Below, one piece after another: positions 28,441 through 37,332 of a DNA stretch of 64,000 bases. This DNA comes from Pseudomonadota bacterium. GTDB taxonomy: Bacteria > Pseudomonadota > Gammaproteobacteria > Burkholderiales > Rhodocyclaceae. Position 1 is the stretch's first letter; every line of letters starts with the position of its first letter. The stretch is taken from assembly GCA_018241725.1 (NCBI GenBank), contig JAFEDI010000078.1:124001-188000 (forward strand), in the 5' to 3' direction. Made by a program: the position numbers and the translations under genes. The notes beneath the pieces are model-generated. The model did no database searches. It saw only the letters and a list, made by a program, of their open reading frames with translations, and had not been told where the DNA came from.

Positions 28441-28818
28441 TCAGCCGATGGCAGCTTCGTAGCCGGCGGCGTCCAGCAGGCCGTCCACGTCGGCTGCGTT
28501 GGCCGGCTTGATCTTGAACAGCCAGGCGGCGTAAGCGTCGGCATTGACGGATTCGGGGGCGTCCACGGCGGCCTGGTTGGCTTCGAGGATCTCGCCGGCA
28601 ACCGGGGCGTAGATGTCGGAGGCGGCCTTGACGGATTCGATCACGGCAATGGCCTCTTCCTTGGTGACGACACGGCCGGCTTCCGGCAACTCGAGGAAGA
28701 CCACGTCGCCGAGGGCTTCCTGGGCGTGGTCGGTGACGCCGACGGTCAGGGTGCCGTCCGCTTCGACGCGGACCCATTCGTGGGAGGCGGTGTAGCGCAG
28801 GTTCGCGGGAGTGTTCAT
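28441..28818 (-). CDS. gcvH: Glycine cleavage system H protein
   Basis: Lipoate-carrying shuttle protein of the glycine cleavage complex, 125 residues. The lipoylation site is Lys64 in [18 protein letters not shown], and the N-terminus [13 protein letters not shown] is typical. ATG at 28818 is chosen over a longer frame because AAGGAC lies just upstream on the minus strand and the family starts here. It lies between gcvT and gcvP in the riboswitch-controlled operon. Confidence 0.97.
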   Translation of the reverse strand: MNTPANLRYTASHEWVRVEADGTLTVGVTDHAQEALGDVVFLELPEAGRVVTKEEAIAVIESVKAASDIYAPVAGEILEANQAAVDAPESVNADAYAAWLFKIKPANAADVDGLLDAAGYEAAIG

Positions 28819-28873
28819 GGTATGTCCTTGTTCAAGTCGATGAAGGGGAATGGGGTTCGACGCCGTGCTGCTG

Positions 28874-29956
28874 TCAGGCCAGCGCTTTGCCATTGCGGGC
28901 AAAGGGGGCTTTTACCACACGGGCCTTGAGGCGCTTGCCGCGGATCTCGACCTCGACGGCGTCGCCGGCGGCGACGCCGAGCGGCAGGCGGGCCAGCGCG
29001 ATGGATTTTTCCAGCGTCGGCGAGAAGGTGCCGCTGGTGGTTTCGCCTTCGCCCTGGGCGGTGACCACCTTCTGGTGCGAGCGCAGCACGCCCTTGTCTT
29101 CGAGGATCAGGCCGAGGGTCTGTTTGCCGGTGCCGTTGGCGACGAGGGCGGCCTTGCCGACAAAGTCGCGGCTTTCGTCCTTGAAGTCCACCGTCCAGGC
29201 CAGGCCCGCGTCCAGCGGCGAAACCGTGTCGTCCATGTCATTACCGTAGAGGGCCATGCCGGCCTCCAGGCGCAGGGTGTCACGGGCGCCGAGGCCACAG
29301 GGCTTGACGCCGGCGGCAACGAGGGCATTCCAGGTGGCAACGGCCTTGTCGACCGGTAGGGTCAGCTCGAAACCGTCTTCGCCGGTGTAGCCCGTGCGGG
29401 CGATAAAGATGCTGCCGAACTCGGCGGCCTGGAACACCTTCAGGTTGGCGGACGCGGCCTCGGCGCCGGGGAGGGCGGCCCAGGTCTTGGCTCGGGCGTT
29501 GGGGCCCTGCACGGCGATCATCGCCAGGTCGCGGCGCACGGCGAGCGTGGCCTTGGTGCCGGTGGCGGCCAGGCGCTGCTGCATCCAGGCCACGTCCTTG
29601 TCTGCGGTGCCGGCATTGACGACGATGCGGTAGCGGGTGTCGGTCAGGAAGTAGACGATCAGGTCGTCGATGACGCCGCCCTGTTCGTTGAGCATGCACG
29701 AGTAAAGCGCCTTGCCGGGCTCGGTGAGCTTAGCCACGTCGTTGGCAATCAGGCCGCGCAGGAAAGCCTTGGCGTCGGCTCCCTCCAGGTCAAGGGCGAG
29801 CATGTGGGAGACGTCGAACATGCCGGCCTCGCGGCGCACCGCGTGGTGCTCCTCGATCTGCGAGCCATAATTGACCGGCATGTCCCAGCCGGCAAAATCG
29901 ACCATGCGGGCGCCGGCGGCAATATGGGAGGCGTAAAGCGGGGTTTGTTGGGCCAT
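28874..29956 (-). CDS. gcvT: Aminomethyltransferase, T protein of the glycine cleavage system
   Basis: Transfers the methylene group from aminomethyl-lipoyl-GcvH to tetrahydrofolate and releases ammonia. 360 residues. Diagnostic stretches are [23 protein letters not shown] at the N-terminus (hallmark of T proteins) and [12 protein letters not shown] in the middle, with the C-terminal [13 protein letters not shown] barrel. The start at 29956 has GGAGAG on the minus strand 5 bases upstream and gives the family length; the frame is open further into the riboswitch but that part is not coding. First gene of the operon. Confidence 0.97.
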   Translation of the reverse strand: MAQQTPLYASHIAAGARMVDFAGWDMPVNYGSQIEEHHAVRREAGMFDVSHMLALDLEGADAKAFLRGLIANDVAKLTEPGKALYSCMLNEQGGVIDDLIVYFLTDTRYRIVVNAGTADKDVAWMQQRLAATGTKATLAVRRDLAMIAVQGPNARAKTWAALPGAEAASANLKVFQAAEFGSIFIARTGYTGEDGFELTLPVDKAVATWNALVAAGVKPCGLGARDTLRLEAGMALYGNDMDDTVSPLDAGLAWTVDFKDESRDFVGKAALVANGTGKQTLGLILEDKGVLRSHQKVVTAQGEGETTSGTFSPTLEKSIALARLPLGVAAGDAVEVEIRGKRLKARVVKAPFARNGKALA

Positions 29957-29990
29957 GGGGCTCTCCGTGACAATCGTTCCAGTGTAGAAA

Positions 29991-30031
29991 AGCAATGGGG
30001 CCGATGCGACGTGAATTCGCCTCGGCCCCAT
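29991..30031 (-). terminator. Riboswitch expression-platform terminator upstream of gcvT
   Basis: On the minus strand, ATGGGGCCGA (30031-30022), a 17-base loop, TCGGCCCCAT (30004-29995), then TGCTTTTC. A 10-bp GC-rich stem followed by a U-rich stretch directly downstream of the second glycine aptamer and 35 bases before gcvT fits a transcriptional on-switch: without glycine the hairpin ends transcription. Confidence 0.7.
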
Positions 30032-30224
30032 CTGTCCTTTGTACCTGAGAGATTGCAGCGGTCTCGACCCTCTGCGTGCCCCTTCGGTGGATGCGGCCTG
30101 CGCAGTGGGCAGGGGGCATCGCTCTCCAGATTCTTGATTCGTCGGCGGTCCTTTTGCCTGAGCGGTTCCGGGGGTTGCGCCTTCGGCGGTTCGCGGCAAT
30201 AGGCCTGCGAACGCTCTCCCACAC
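30032..30224 (-). promoter_or_regulatory. Tandem glycine riboswitch (two aptamers)
   Basis: Read on the minus strand. The first aptamer has GGGAGAGCG, then GCCGAAGGCGCAA, then CCGCTCAGGCAAAAGGACCG. A short linker leads to the second aptamer with CTGGAGAGCG, CACCGAAGGGGCA and TCTCTCAGGTACAAAGGACAG (19-21 base motif ends near 30032). These are the conserved blocks of the gcvT riboswitch, present twice, which is the cooperative tandem form. It lies immediately 5' of the gcvT-H-P operon, where it is expected to raise expression when glycine is abundant. Confidence 0.95.
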
Positions 30225-30234
30225 GACGGCGCGC

Positions 30235-30263
30235 ACCTTACCATCGAGGGCGAGGCGCGACAA
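30235..30263 (-). promoter_or_regulatory. Candidate promoter of the gcv riboswitch operon
   Basis: On the minus strand TTGTCG (30263-30258) and TAAGGT (30240-30235) with 17 bases between. The predicted start (about 30228) falls only a few bases before the first riboswitch helix at 30224, which makes an otherwise weak match credible. Confidence 0.45.
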
Positions 30264-30284
30264 GGGTCTGATACACTATTAAAG

Positions 30285-31163
30285 ATGATCCCTTCCAGAA
30301 GCCGTTTCGTCGGCATTCGCGGCCTGCGCTACCACCTGCGCGAGTGGGGGCGTGAAGGCGCTCCCAAGCTGTTCATGCTGCATGGATGGATGGATGTTTC
30401 TGCGTCTTTCCAGTTCATCGTCAATGCTTTACAGGCTGACTGGCACGTGATTGCGCCCGACTGGCGTGGCTTCGGCCAGACGGAATGGGCTGGCTCCGAT
30501 GCCTATTGGTATCCGGATTACCTGGCTGACCTAGATGCGATTCTGCGTATTGTTGCTTCGGATGAGTCAGTAAATCTGATCGGTCATAGTCTGGGCGGCA
30601 ATGTCGCCTGCCAGTACGCCGGGGTTCGGCCCAGCCGTGTTGCAAAGATTGTTGCCCTCGATGCCTTCGGCTTGGCAGACAGCCGGCCGGTCGATGCGCC
30701 GGGACGACTGGAGAAATGGTTGTTGCAGCTCGAAGCCGACTCGACTTTCCGGGGTTATCCCGACCGGGATACGCTGGCGGCCAGACTACAGGCGGACAAT
30801 CCACGACTCACGCCTGACAAGGCTGCCTTCCTTGTCAGGCACCTTGGCGAGCCCAATGGTGATGATGCTATCCGAATGGCAGGTGATCCCGCCCATCGCC
30901 GTGTCAATCCGATCTCCTATAGGAGGGCAGAGGCGCTTGCGTGCTGGCGCAGGGTGACGGCACCGACCTTGTGGGTCGAGCCGGCCGATCCGGCTCTACG
31001 TCGGCGGCTTGGTGTCAGCGACGAGGCCCATGCGGAAGGGAAGGCGTGTTTCCGTAATTTTCAGGAGGTCGAGGTTTCCGACTCCGGCCACAATCTGCAC
31101 CATGATCAGCCGGAAATCGTTGCGCGGATCATAGAGACCTTTTTGTTGTCGAATAAGCCATGA
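30285..31163 (+). CDS. Alpha/beta-fold hydrolase
   Basis: A 292-residue cytoplasmic hydrolase. The nucleophile elbow is GHSLGG with Ser102, the oxyanion HG is in LFMLHGWMD, and the catalytic His is in [13 protein letters not shown] near the C-terminus. The [11 protein letters not shown] stretch is common among epoxide-hydrolase/serine-hydrolase-like proteins of proteobacteria. The substrate is unknown. It starts 1 base after what would be the transcription start of an extended -10 (TGATACACT, 30269-30277), so the mRNA may have almost no leader. The stop overlaps the next gene (ATGA). Confidence 0.82.
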   Translation: MIPSRSRFVGIRGLRYHLREWGREGAPKLFMLHGWMDVSASFQFIVNALQADWHVIAPDWRGFGQTEWAGSDAYWYPDYLADLDAILRIVASDESVNLIGHSLGGNVACQYAGVRPSRVAKIVALDAFGLADSRPVDAPGRLEKWLLQLEADSTFRGYPDRDTLAARLQADNPRLTPDKAAFLVRHLGEPNGDDAIRMAGDPAHRRVNPISYRRAEALACWRRVTAPTLWVEPADPALRRRLGVSDEAHAEGKACFRNFQEVEVSDSGHNLHHDQPEIVARIIETFLLSNKP

Positions 31164-31999
31164 ATGCGTTGAATGCCGATCTGCACTGCCATTCCACCGC
31201 GTCCGACGGAACCTTGGTGCCGGCGGAGGTCATTCGCCGCGCGAAGGCCAACGGCGTGGATCTGCTGGCTCTCACCGATCATGACGAACTGCTCGGCCTT
31301 GACGAGGCGGTAGCGGCGGCCGATGAGGTTGGTCTGCGCTTCGTGCCCGGCGTGGAGATCTCGGTGTCCTGGCTGGACCAGACGGTGCACATGGTGGGGC
31401 TGGGCATAGACCGGACCAATCCTGCTCTCGTTGCCGGCCTCGCCCAAGTACGCGGCGGGAGGGATGGCCGCGCTGTGCGCATTGCTGCAGAACTCGAGCG
31501 GATCGGTATCCCCGGAGCACTGGAAGGCGCGCTGGCCTATGCCGGCAACCCGGCCTTGCTCAGTCGTGCCCACTTTGCGCGATTTCTTGTTGAAAAAGGA
31601 TGCGCGAAGAATGTTCATGACGTCTTCCTGCACTACCTGGCCCGAGGCAAGCCGGGCTACGTGGAGCACGTCTGGGCGACGCTGGAGGATGCCCTCGGCT
31701 GGATCAAGGGCGCGGGGGGCGTCGCAGTGATCGCCCATCCGGGCCGCTATCGCCTGAGCCACGCCGAGATGGACATCCTGCTGGAAACCTTCCGCGACCA
31801 CGGCGGCGACGCCGTCGAGGTGTCCTGCGGCGCTCACGATGGTGGGCAGGTGCTGGCTTTTGCACGCCTGGCCCGCAAGTTCGGATTGCTGGCGTCGCGG
31901 GCTTCCGACTTTCACGGCCCGGAAGACAGTCCCATTGACTTGGGGAAGGCGCCTCCGCTCCCCCCTGACCTTACGCCGGTGTGGACGCGCCTGGTGTGA
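31160..31999 (+). CDS. PHP-domain phosphoesterase (RNase AM / 3',5'-nucleoside bisphosphate phosphatase type)
   Basis: A 279-residue metal-dependent phosphoesterase. The PHP motifs are visible: DLHCHSTASDGTL at the N-terminus, LTDHDEL, GVEISVSW, IAHPGRYRLS and the C-terminal SDFHGPED. Length and motifs match YciV/TrpH-type proteins, now known to act on 3',5'-bisphosphonucleotides and 5' ends of RNA (RNase AM). In many proteobacteria yciV is followed by yciO, exactly as here. ATG 31160 overlaps the hydrolase stop. Confidence 0.87.
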   Translation: MNALNADLHCHSTASDGTLVPAEVIRRAKANGVDLLALTDHDELLGLDEAVAAADEVGLRFVPGVEISVSWLDQTVHMVGLGIDRTNPALVAGLAQVRGGRDGRAVRIAAELERIGIPGALEGALAYAGNPALLSRAHFARFLVEKGCAKNVHDVFLHYLARGKPGYVEHVWATLEDALGWIKGAGGVAVIAHPGRYRLSHAEMDILLETFRDHGGDAVEVSCGAHDGGQVLAFARLARKFGLLASRASDFHGPEDSPIDLGKAPPLPPDLTPVWTRLV

Positions 32000-32020
32000 A
32001 TTCCATTGTCTAACTGAATC

Positions 32021-32644
32021 ATGGCCCAGTTCTTTTCCGTTCATCCTGAACAACCCCAGCAGCGGCTCATCAAGCAGGCTGCCCAGATCATGCGTGACGG
32101 CGGTCTCATCGCCTTCCCCACCGATTCGGCTTATGCCCTCGGCGGGCGCACCGGCGATAGCCCGTTGCTGGCGCGCATCCGGCGTATCCGTGATGTGGAC
32201 GAACGTCACCAGTTCACGCTGCTGTGCCGCGACCTGTCGGAAATCGCTACTTACGCCCGTGTGGACAACAGCCAGTACCGCTTGCTCAAGGCCGTCACGC
32301 CGGGGCCTTATACCTTCATCCTGGAAGGCACCAAGGAGCTGCCGCGGCGGGTTCTCCATCCCAAACGCAAGACTATCGGTATCCGCATTCCCGACCATCC
32401 GGTGGTGTCGGCACTGCTCGCCGAGCTGGGTGAGCCGATGCTGAGTTCAACCTTGCTGCTGCCGGACGAGGAGCATCCCCTGACCGATGCCGAGGAGATC
32501 CGCGACCGGCTCGGGAAGGATGTCGATCTGGTGATCGAGGCGGGTGCCTGTCGCGGTGAGGCGACGACGGTCATTGACCTGACCAGCGGCGTGCCTGAAC
32601 TGGTGCGTGAAGGGCGGGGCAGTCTTGAGCCCTTCGGCCTGTGA
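32021..32644 (+). CDS. YciO/Sua5-type threonylcarbamoyl-AMP synthase family protein
   Basis: A 207-residue YrdC/Sua5-fold protein. The RNA/nucleotide binding core is visible in GGLIAFPTDSAYALGGR, KAVTPGPYTFILEGTKELPRR and TIGIRIPDHPVVSALL, followed by SSTLLLPDE. The family makes threonylcarbamoyl-AMP for the t6A modification of tRNA, but the YciO branch is weakly active and its real role is debated. Positioned 21 bases after the PHP gene as the second half of the conserved yciV-yciO pair. Confidence 0.87.
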   Translation: MAQFFSVHPEQPQQRLIKQAAQIMRDGGLIAFPTDSAYALGGRTGDSPLLARIRRIRDVDERHQFTLLCRDLSEIATYARVDNSQYRLLKAVTPGPYTFILEGTKELPRRVLHPKRKTIGIRIPDHPVVSALLAELGEPMLSSTLLLPDEEHPLTDAEEIRDRLGKDVDLVIEAGACRGEATTVIDLTSGVPELVREGRGSLEPFGL

Positions 32645-32711
32645 GCGGCTTGCGGGGCACGCTGCCCGGCCGCATCGAGCGCGAGGCGAAGGGGATGGCC
32701 CGCGGCTCTGT

Positions 32712-32717
32712 TAGAAT
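32712..32717 (+). promoter_or_regulatory. Possible extended -10 promoter for the site-2 protease/trpS genes
   Basis: TG (32709-32710), one base, then TAGAAT (32712-32717). There is no convincing -35. It lies in the 97-base gap after yciO, 24 bases before the next start codon. Confidence 0.3.
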
Positions 32718-32741
32718 CGCCGGCCTTCGGTAGCGCCTGCC

Positions 32742-33401
32742 ATGCAAGAACTGATCACCACCTTGACCATCTGGGCCTTGCCCGTTCTCTTCGCCATCAC
32801 GCTGCACGAGGCTGCCCACGGCTACGCGGCGCGTCATTTCGGCGATGTGACGGCGGAGCAGGCCGGGCGGATCAGCCTTAATCCGCTGCGTCACATCGAT
32901 CCGGTAGGCACCGTGCTGGTGCCCGGGCTGATCGTGGCGGTGAGTACGCTGGCGGGCGGTTCGCCGATGCTGTTCGGCTGGGCCAAGCCGGTGCCGGTGA
33001 ATTTCGGGCGGCTGCGCAATCCGAAGGCGGACATGCTGTGGGTCGCGGTGGCTGGACCGCTTGCCAATCTGGTTATGGCCCTCGGCTGGGCCCTATTGTT
33101 CCGGCTCGCAGTGGCGTCGCCGGACAATATGTATGCGTTGCCGATGGCGAAGATGGCCGATGCCGGTATTCAGATCAACGCGGTGCTGATGTTCCTGAAT
33201 CTCGTGCCGCTGCCGCCGCTCGACGGCGGCCGTATAGTCGTGAGCCTGCTGCCTGCGCGGCAGGCCTACAAGTTTGCGCAGATCGAGCCCTATGGCTTTC
33301 CGATCCTGCTGTTGTTGCTGTTCACCGGCATTCTGGGCGACATTCTCGGACCGCTGGTGGCTTTGTTCCGTTTTGCCATCGCAATCGTTTTTGGACTCTG
33401 A
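32742..33401 (+). CDS. Site-2 protease family (M50) integral membrane metalloprotease
   Basis: A 219-residue membrane protein with about five or six helices. The zinc-binding HExxH is HEAAH at residues 22-26, and the second metal ligand lies in NLVPLPPLDGGRIV. This short form without PDZ or CBS domains is widespread in bacteria beside trpS and scpA, in agreement with its neighbours here. Its substrates are unknown; by family it should cut transmembrane helices. It begins in the promoter-containing gap after yciO and is followed 6 bases later by trpS. Confidence 0.87.
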   Translation: MQELITTLTIWALPVLFAITLHEAAHGYAARHFGDVTAEQAGRISLNPLRHIDPVGTVLVPGLIVAVSTLAGGSPMLFGWAKPVPVNFGRLRNPKADMLWVAVAGPLANLVMALGWALLFRLAVASPDNMYALPMAKMADAGIQINAVLMFLNLVPLPPLDGGRIVVSLLPARQAYKFAQIEPYGFPILLLLLFTGILGDILGPLVALFRFAIAIVFGL

Positions 33402-33407
33402 CATCCC

Positions 33408-34610
33408 ATGTTCGCTGAACGCGTCCTCTCCGGCATGCGCCCCACCGGGCGGCTCCACCTCGGCCACTATCACGGTGTACTAAAAAACTGGGTCAAGCTG
33501 CAGGCGGAGTATCCCTGTCTGTTCTTCGCGGCCGACTGGCACGCGCTGACCACCGACTACGACAACCCGCGCGGTATTGAAAACAGCGTGTGGGACATGA
33601 TCGTCGACTGGCTGGCGGCCGGTGTCGATCCGTCCCAGGCGACGATTTTCATCCAGTCCCGCGTGCCCGAGCACGCCGAGTTGCATCTGCTCATGTCGAT
33701 GATGACGCCGCTGGGCTGGCTGGAGCGGGTGCCGACCTATAAAGATCAGCAGGAAAAGCTGGTGCACAAGGATTTGTCCACCTACGGTTTCCTCGGCTAT
33801 CCGCTGCTGATGAGCGCCGACATCCTGATCTACCGTGCCGACAAGGTGCCGGTTGGCGAGGACCAGCTGCCCCATGTGGAGTTCACGCGTGAATTGGCGC
33901 GGCGCTTCAACCACATGTACGGGCGCGAGCCCGGCTTCGAGGAGAAGGCCAAGGAGGCGGTCAAAAAGCTGGGCTCCAAGCGCGCCAAGCTGTATGAGGA
34001 ATTCCGCACCCGCTTCCAGCAGAACGGCGACGAGGAGGGGCTGGCTCTCGGCAAGGCTCTGCTGGAGGAAACCCAGAACCTGTCGTTGGGCGACCGGGAG
34101 CGTCTGTACGGTTACCTGGAAGGCAGCGGCAAGGTGATCCTCGTCGAGCCTGATGCGCTGCTCACCGAGGCTTCGCGCATGCCCGGCCTTGACGGCCAGA
34201 AGATGTCCAAGTCCTACGGCAACACGATCTTCCTGCGGGAAGAGGCGGAGTCCGTGTCGAAAAAGATCCGCACGATGCAGACCGATCCGGCCCGTGTGCG
34301 GCGCACCGATCCGGGTAATCCGGAGAAGTGCCCGGTGTGGCAGTTTCACGTCATCTACTCTGATGACACGACACGTAATTGGGTGACTCAGGGGTGTACA
34401 AGCGCCGGCATCGGCTGCATCGAGTGCAAGCAGCCGGTCATCGACGCGGTGCTGAAGGAGCAGGACGTGATGCGTGAGCGTGCCCAGCCGTACCTGGACG
34501 ATCCTTCGCTAGTGCGCAGCATCGTTGCCGACGGTTGCGACAAGGCCCGCAAGCTGGCCCAGGAGACCATGCGTGAAGTGCGTGACTCGATGGGTTTGAG
34601 TTATAGCTGA
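33408..34610 (+). CDS. trpS: Tryptophan--tRNA ligase
   Basis: Class I aminoacyl-tRNA synthetase, 400 residues. The HIGH-type motif is HLGHYHG in GMRPTGRLHLGHYHG, and the KMSKS loop is QKMSKSYGN. It is longer than the roughly 330-residue E. coli enzyme by an insertion around residues 180-240 (GREPGFEEKAKEAVKKLGSK...), which is common in betaproteobacterial TrpS. It charges tRNA-Trp in the cytoplasm. It shares a direction with the M50 protease and scpA and lies between them. Confidence 0.96.
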   Translation: MFAERVLSGMRPTGRLHLGHYHGVLKNWVKLQAEYPCLFFAADWHALTTDYDNPRGIENSVWDMIVDWLAAGVDPSQATIFIQSRVPEHAELHLLMSMMTPLGWLERVPTYKDQQEKLVHKDLSTYGFLGYPLLMSADILIYRADKVPVGEDQLPHVEFTRELARRFNHMYGREPGFEEKAKEAVKKLGSKRAKLYEEFRTRFQQNGDEEGLALGKALLEETQNLSLGDRERLYGYLEGSGKVILVEPDALLTEASRMPGLDGQKMSKSYGNTIFLREEAESVSKKIRTMQTDPARVRRTDPGNPEKCPVWQFHVIYSDDTTRNWVTQGCTSAGIGCIECKQPVIDAVLKEQDVMRERAQPYLDDPSLVRSIVADGCDKARKLAQETMREVRDSMGLSYS

Positions 34611-34677
34611 TGGTGTTGCGGATGCGCAATAAAGGGCGGCTTGGGGGTGCTGTTCCCCGCGTGCTAAGGTGCACGGC

Positions 34678-35520
34678 ATGGGCGGGGATCTGAGCGCTCC
34701 GCTGGATCCGGTGCCTGCCGCAGCCCCGCTGGATGGGGTGATAGGTCGGATGTACGGTCAGCCGATCTTCACCTTGCCCAAAGACCTGTACATTCCGCCC
34801 GACGCGCTGGAGGTCATCCTCGAAGCGTTCGAGGGGCCGCTCGATCTGCTGCTGTACCTGATCCGCAAGGCCAACATCAATGTCCTCGACATTCCGATGG
34901 TGCCGCTGACGGCGCAGTATCTGGAGTACGTGGAGGCGATGCGCCAGCACAATCTGGAGTTGGCGGCGGATTATCTGCTGATGGCGGCGACGCTGCTGGA
35001 GATCAAGTCGCGGATGCTGTTGCCGCGGCCGCCACGGGCTGGCGAGGCGGAGGAGCTCGATCCGCGGGCGGAGCTGGTGCGCCGGCTGCTCGAATACGAG
35101 CAGGTCAAGATGGCGGCCGTGCGCTTGGATGCCATGCCGCGGGTTGAGCGGGATTTCGAGTGGGTTGGCGTGTTTGTGGCCGAGAAGGTCGTCGAGCGTC
35201 TGCCTGAAGTGAGCCTGCACGATCTGCAACTAGCCTGGCTCAAGATCGCCAGGCAGAGTCGTCTTCGTCGGAATCACACGATCCAGCGTGAAGAGCTGTC
35301 GGTGCGCGAGCACATGACCTTGATTCTGCGCAAGTTGCAGGACGACGCATTTGTAGTATTTGAATCCCTGTTCGATCCCGAGCTGGGCGTCGCCGGACTG
35401 GTGGTCAGTTTTCTGGCGACTCTTGAGCTGGTGAAGGAGCGCCTAGTTGTGGTGACTCAGAACGAGGCCTTTGCGCCGATCTACGTTAAGCGTGCCTATA
35501 GTGAGCGTGCAGACGCCTGA
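34678..35520 (+). CDS. scpA: Segregation and condensation protein A
   Basis: Kleisin subunit of the SMC-ScpAB condensin, 280 residues. The N-terminal SMC-contact region contains [22 protein letters not shown], typical of ScpA, followed by an acidic middle and a C-terminal winged helix. ATG 34678 has AAGG 8 bases upstream; a GTG at 34669 is an alternative. ScpB follows with overlapping frames. smc itself begins at the right edge of this same window, 28 kb away. Confidence 0.93.
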   Translation: MGGDLSAPLDPVPAAAPLDGVIGRMYGQPIFTLPKDLYIPPDALEVILEAFEGPLDLLLYLIRKANINVLDIPMVPLTAQYLEYVEAMRQHNLELAADYLLMAATLLEIKSRMLLPRPPRAGEAEELDPRAELVRRLLEYEQVKMAAVRLDAMPRVERDFEWVGVFVAEKVVERLPEVSLHDLQLAWLKIARQSRLRRNHTIQREELSVREHMTLILRKLQDDAFVVFESLFDPELGVAGLVVSFLATLELVKERLVVVTQNEAFAPIYVKRAYSERADA

Positions 35521-36073
35521 GCAATTCAAGCTGGTGCTCGAAGCGGCCTTGCTGGCAGCGATGTCGCCCTTGCGGGTGAGTGAGTTGAGGCAGCTGTTCG
35601 AGCCTGATCCGGGGGCGGACACGATTCGCCGTGTGCTGGCCGAGCTGACGGAAGATTGGCAGGGCAGGGGCGTTGAACTCGTTCAGACGGCTGGTGGCTG
35701 GCGTTTCCAGACTCGCCTGGAGTATCAGGTATATCTCGATCGGCTCAAGCAGGAGCGGCCGCCCAAGTATTCGCGGGCGGTGCTGGAAACCCTGGCGATC
35801 ATTGCCTACCGGCAGCCGGTGACCCGCGGCGATATCGAAGATATCCGCGGCGTGATGGTGTCGAGCAGTGTATTGAAGACCCTCGAATCCCGAGGGTGGG
35901 TGGACGTGGTGGGATACCGGGATACGCCAGGGCGGCCCGGTTTGTACGCCACGACCAGAAAATTCCTGGAGGACCTCGGTTTGCGCAGTCTGACCGAGTT
36001 GCCTCCGTTGACTGAAATCGAAAGGATCATGGATCTTGTCGACCTCCCAAAAACCCAAGAATCGGCCGTTTAG
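35501..36073 (+). CDS. scpB: Segregation and condensation protein B
   Basis: Dimeric winged-helix partner of ScpA in the SMC complex, 190 residues. Family sequence is clear in [21 protein letters not shown], the central [29 protein letters not shown] and the C-terminal [18 protein letters not shown]. The start is uncertain: GTG 35501, GTG 35492 and GTG 35507 are all in frame with weak ribosome sites, and I choose 35501. It begins inside the 3' end of scpA and its 3' end overlaps the TTG start of rluB by 38 bases. Confidence 0.9.
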   Translation: MSVQTPEQFKLVLEAALLAAMSPLRVSELRQLFEPDPGADTIRRVLAELTEDWQGRGVELVQTAGGWRFQTRLEYQVYLDRLKQERPPKYSRAVLETLAIIAYRQPVTRGDIEDIRGVMVSSSVLKTLESRGWVDVVGYRDTPGRPGLYATTRKFLEDLGLRSLTELPPLTEIERIMDLVDLPKTQESAV

Positions 36074-37199
36074 GCCCAAGACCGGAAAGCCGGCAGCTGC
36101 AGGTGGTCGTCCGGATGGAACGGCGGGCGGAGGCCCCGCAGGCGGACGTCGCGGGCGCGGCCAGTCCGGAGGCGAAGGTGCGCGCCGCGGGCGGCCCGAG
36201 CACGACCAGGATGGCGGGCGTCAGCCGAAGAGCAATGCCTCGGCCATTGGCGTGAGCGACATGGGTGGTGGCCGTGGCAACTGGCGGGGGCGTCGTAGTG
36301 CACCCGGGGCTTCGGATGCGGCCTATCCGCTGGCCAGTAACGAATTGCTGCCGCCCGCTGAGGGCGAGCACCGGCGCAGGCCCCAGGACACCACCTACAC
36401 CGAGCCGCAGCGGTTGCACAAGGTGCTGGCTGCCGCGGGTATCGGTTCGCGTCGCGAGATCGAAGAGTGGATCGTTGCCGGTCGTATCTCCGTGAACGGC
36501 GAACCTGCTGACGTGGGGCAGAAGGTCGGTCCCGGCGACCGGGTGCGCATCAACGGCAAGCTCATGCCGCTGCGCTTTGCGCCGCGGATCCCGCGAGTGG
36601 TGCTGTATCACAAGCCCGAGGGGGAGATCGTCTCCCGGGACGATCCCGAAGGTCGTCCGACGGTGTTCGATCACCTGCCGGTGCTGCGCAAGGGGCGCTG
36701 GATTGCGGTTGGTCGGCTGGACTTCAATACCTCCGGCCTGCTGCTCTTCGTGAACGACGGCGATCTCGCCAACAAACTGATGCATCCCCGTTATGAGCTG
36801 GATCGGGAGTATGCAGTGCGTATTCTCGGCGAACTCGATGAAGCGCAGCGCAACGCGCTTCTGCAGGGGATTGAGCTGGAGGATGGTCCCGCCAAGTTCA
36901 ACACGCTGCTGGATGCCGGCGGTGAAGGTGTCAACCACTGGTACCGGGTGACACTGTCCGAAGGTCGCAACCGTGAAGTGCGGCGGATGTTCGAAGCCCT
37001 TGGTTTGACCGTCAGCCGTCTGATGCGCGTCCGTTACGGACCGGTGCTGCTGCCGTCGCGGCTCAAGCGCGGCATGTGGGAGGACATGTCAGTGGAGGAT
37101 GTGTGCGCGCTGGCAGGGTTGCCGAAGCCCGTAGACGCCAGTGGCAAGGGCCGGCGGCCGGTTCGCCAGCCCCGTCGTCAGACGGCATCTCCCCGTTGA
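36036..37199 (+). CDS. rluB: 23S rRNA pseudouridine synthase, RluB type, with disordered N-terminal extension
   Basis: A 387-residue RsuA/RluB-family pseudouridine synthase (position 2605 of 23S rRNA in E. coli). The first 115 or so residues are rich in Gly, Arg, Pro and Lys and look disordered. Then come an S4 domain ([31 protein letters not shown]) and the catalytic domain with Asp229 in [14 protein letters not shown] and [16 protein letters not shown]. The TTG at 36036 follows AAAGGA by 8 to 9 bases, within the end of scpB. An internal start would remove the extension but not the catalytic core. The scpA-scpB-rluB order is widely conserved. Confidence 0.9.
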   Translation: MSTSQKPKNRPFRPKTGKPAAAGGRPDGTAGGGPAGGRRGRGQSGGEGARRGRPEHDQDGGRQPKSNASAIGVSDMGGGRGNWRGRRSAPGASDAAYPLASNELLPPAEGEHRRRPQDTTYTEPQRLHKVLAAAGIGSRREIEEWIVAGRISVNGEPADVGQKVGPGDRVRINGKLMPLRFAPRIPRVVLYHKPEGEIVSRDDPEGRPTVFDHLPVLRKGRWIAVGRLDFNTSGLLLFVNDGDLANKLMHPRYELDREYAVRILGELDEAQRNALLQGIELEDGPAKFNTLLDAGGEGVNHWYRVTLSEGRNREVRRMFEALGLTVSRLMRVRYGPVLLPSRLKRGMWEDMSVEDVCALAGLPKPVDASGKGRRPVRQPRRQTASPR

Positions 37200-37212
37200 C
37201 GAAGGGTTGAAA

Positions 37213-37241
37213 TTGCGCCCGCTTCGGCGGGCTGGTATAAT
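37213..37241 (+). promoter_or_regulatory. Strong promoter of the rimP-nusA-infB operon
   Basis: Perfect TATAAT at 37236-37241, extended by TGG just before it, and TTGCGC at 37213-37218 with 17-base spacing. The -35 lies within a GC-rich inverted repeat (GCCCGC TTCG GCGGGC, 37217-37232) that may be the rluB transcript end. Predicted start near 37248, about 85 bases before rimP. Confidence 0.7.
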
Positions 37242-37254
37242 CCTTTCGTTTTAC

Positions 37255-37320
37255 CGGTTCGAAAGAACCGACATCCGGTCGAATTTAAACAGGGATGGGC
37301 GTTTCGCCCATTTTTCATTT
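37255..37320 (+). terminator. Attenuator-like leader hairpins ahead of rimP
   Basis: Downstream of the promoter, the leader has CGGTTC-GAAA-GAACCG (37255-37270, a GNRA-capped hairpin), an overlapping alternative CGAC/GTCG pair (about 37268-37281), and ATGGGCG-TTT-CGCCCAT (37295-37311) followed by TTTTCATTT. The last is a compact intrinsic terminator that lies between promoter and first gene, so it can only act as an attenuator or as the end of a short RNA. Confidence 0.55.
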
Positions 37321-37332
37321 GTGGGCTAGGAA

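Noticed and set aside
37200-37332. Initiator tRNA (metY) upstream of rimP as in E. coli
   Set aside because: No cloverleaf or CAT anticodon arm; the space holds a promoter and hairpins instead.
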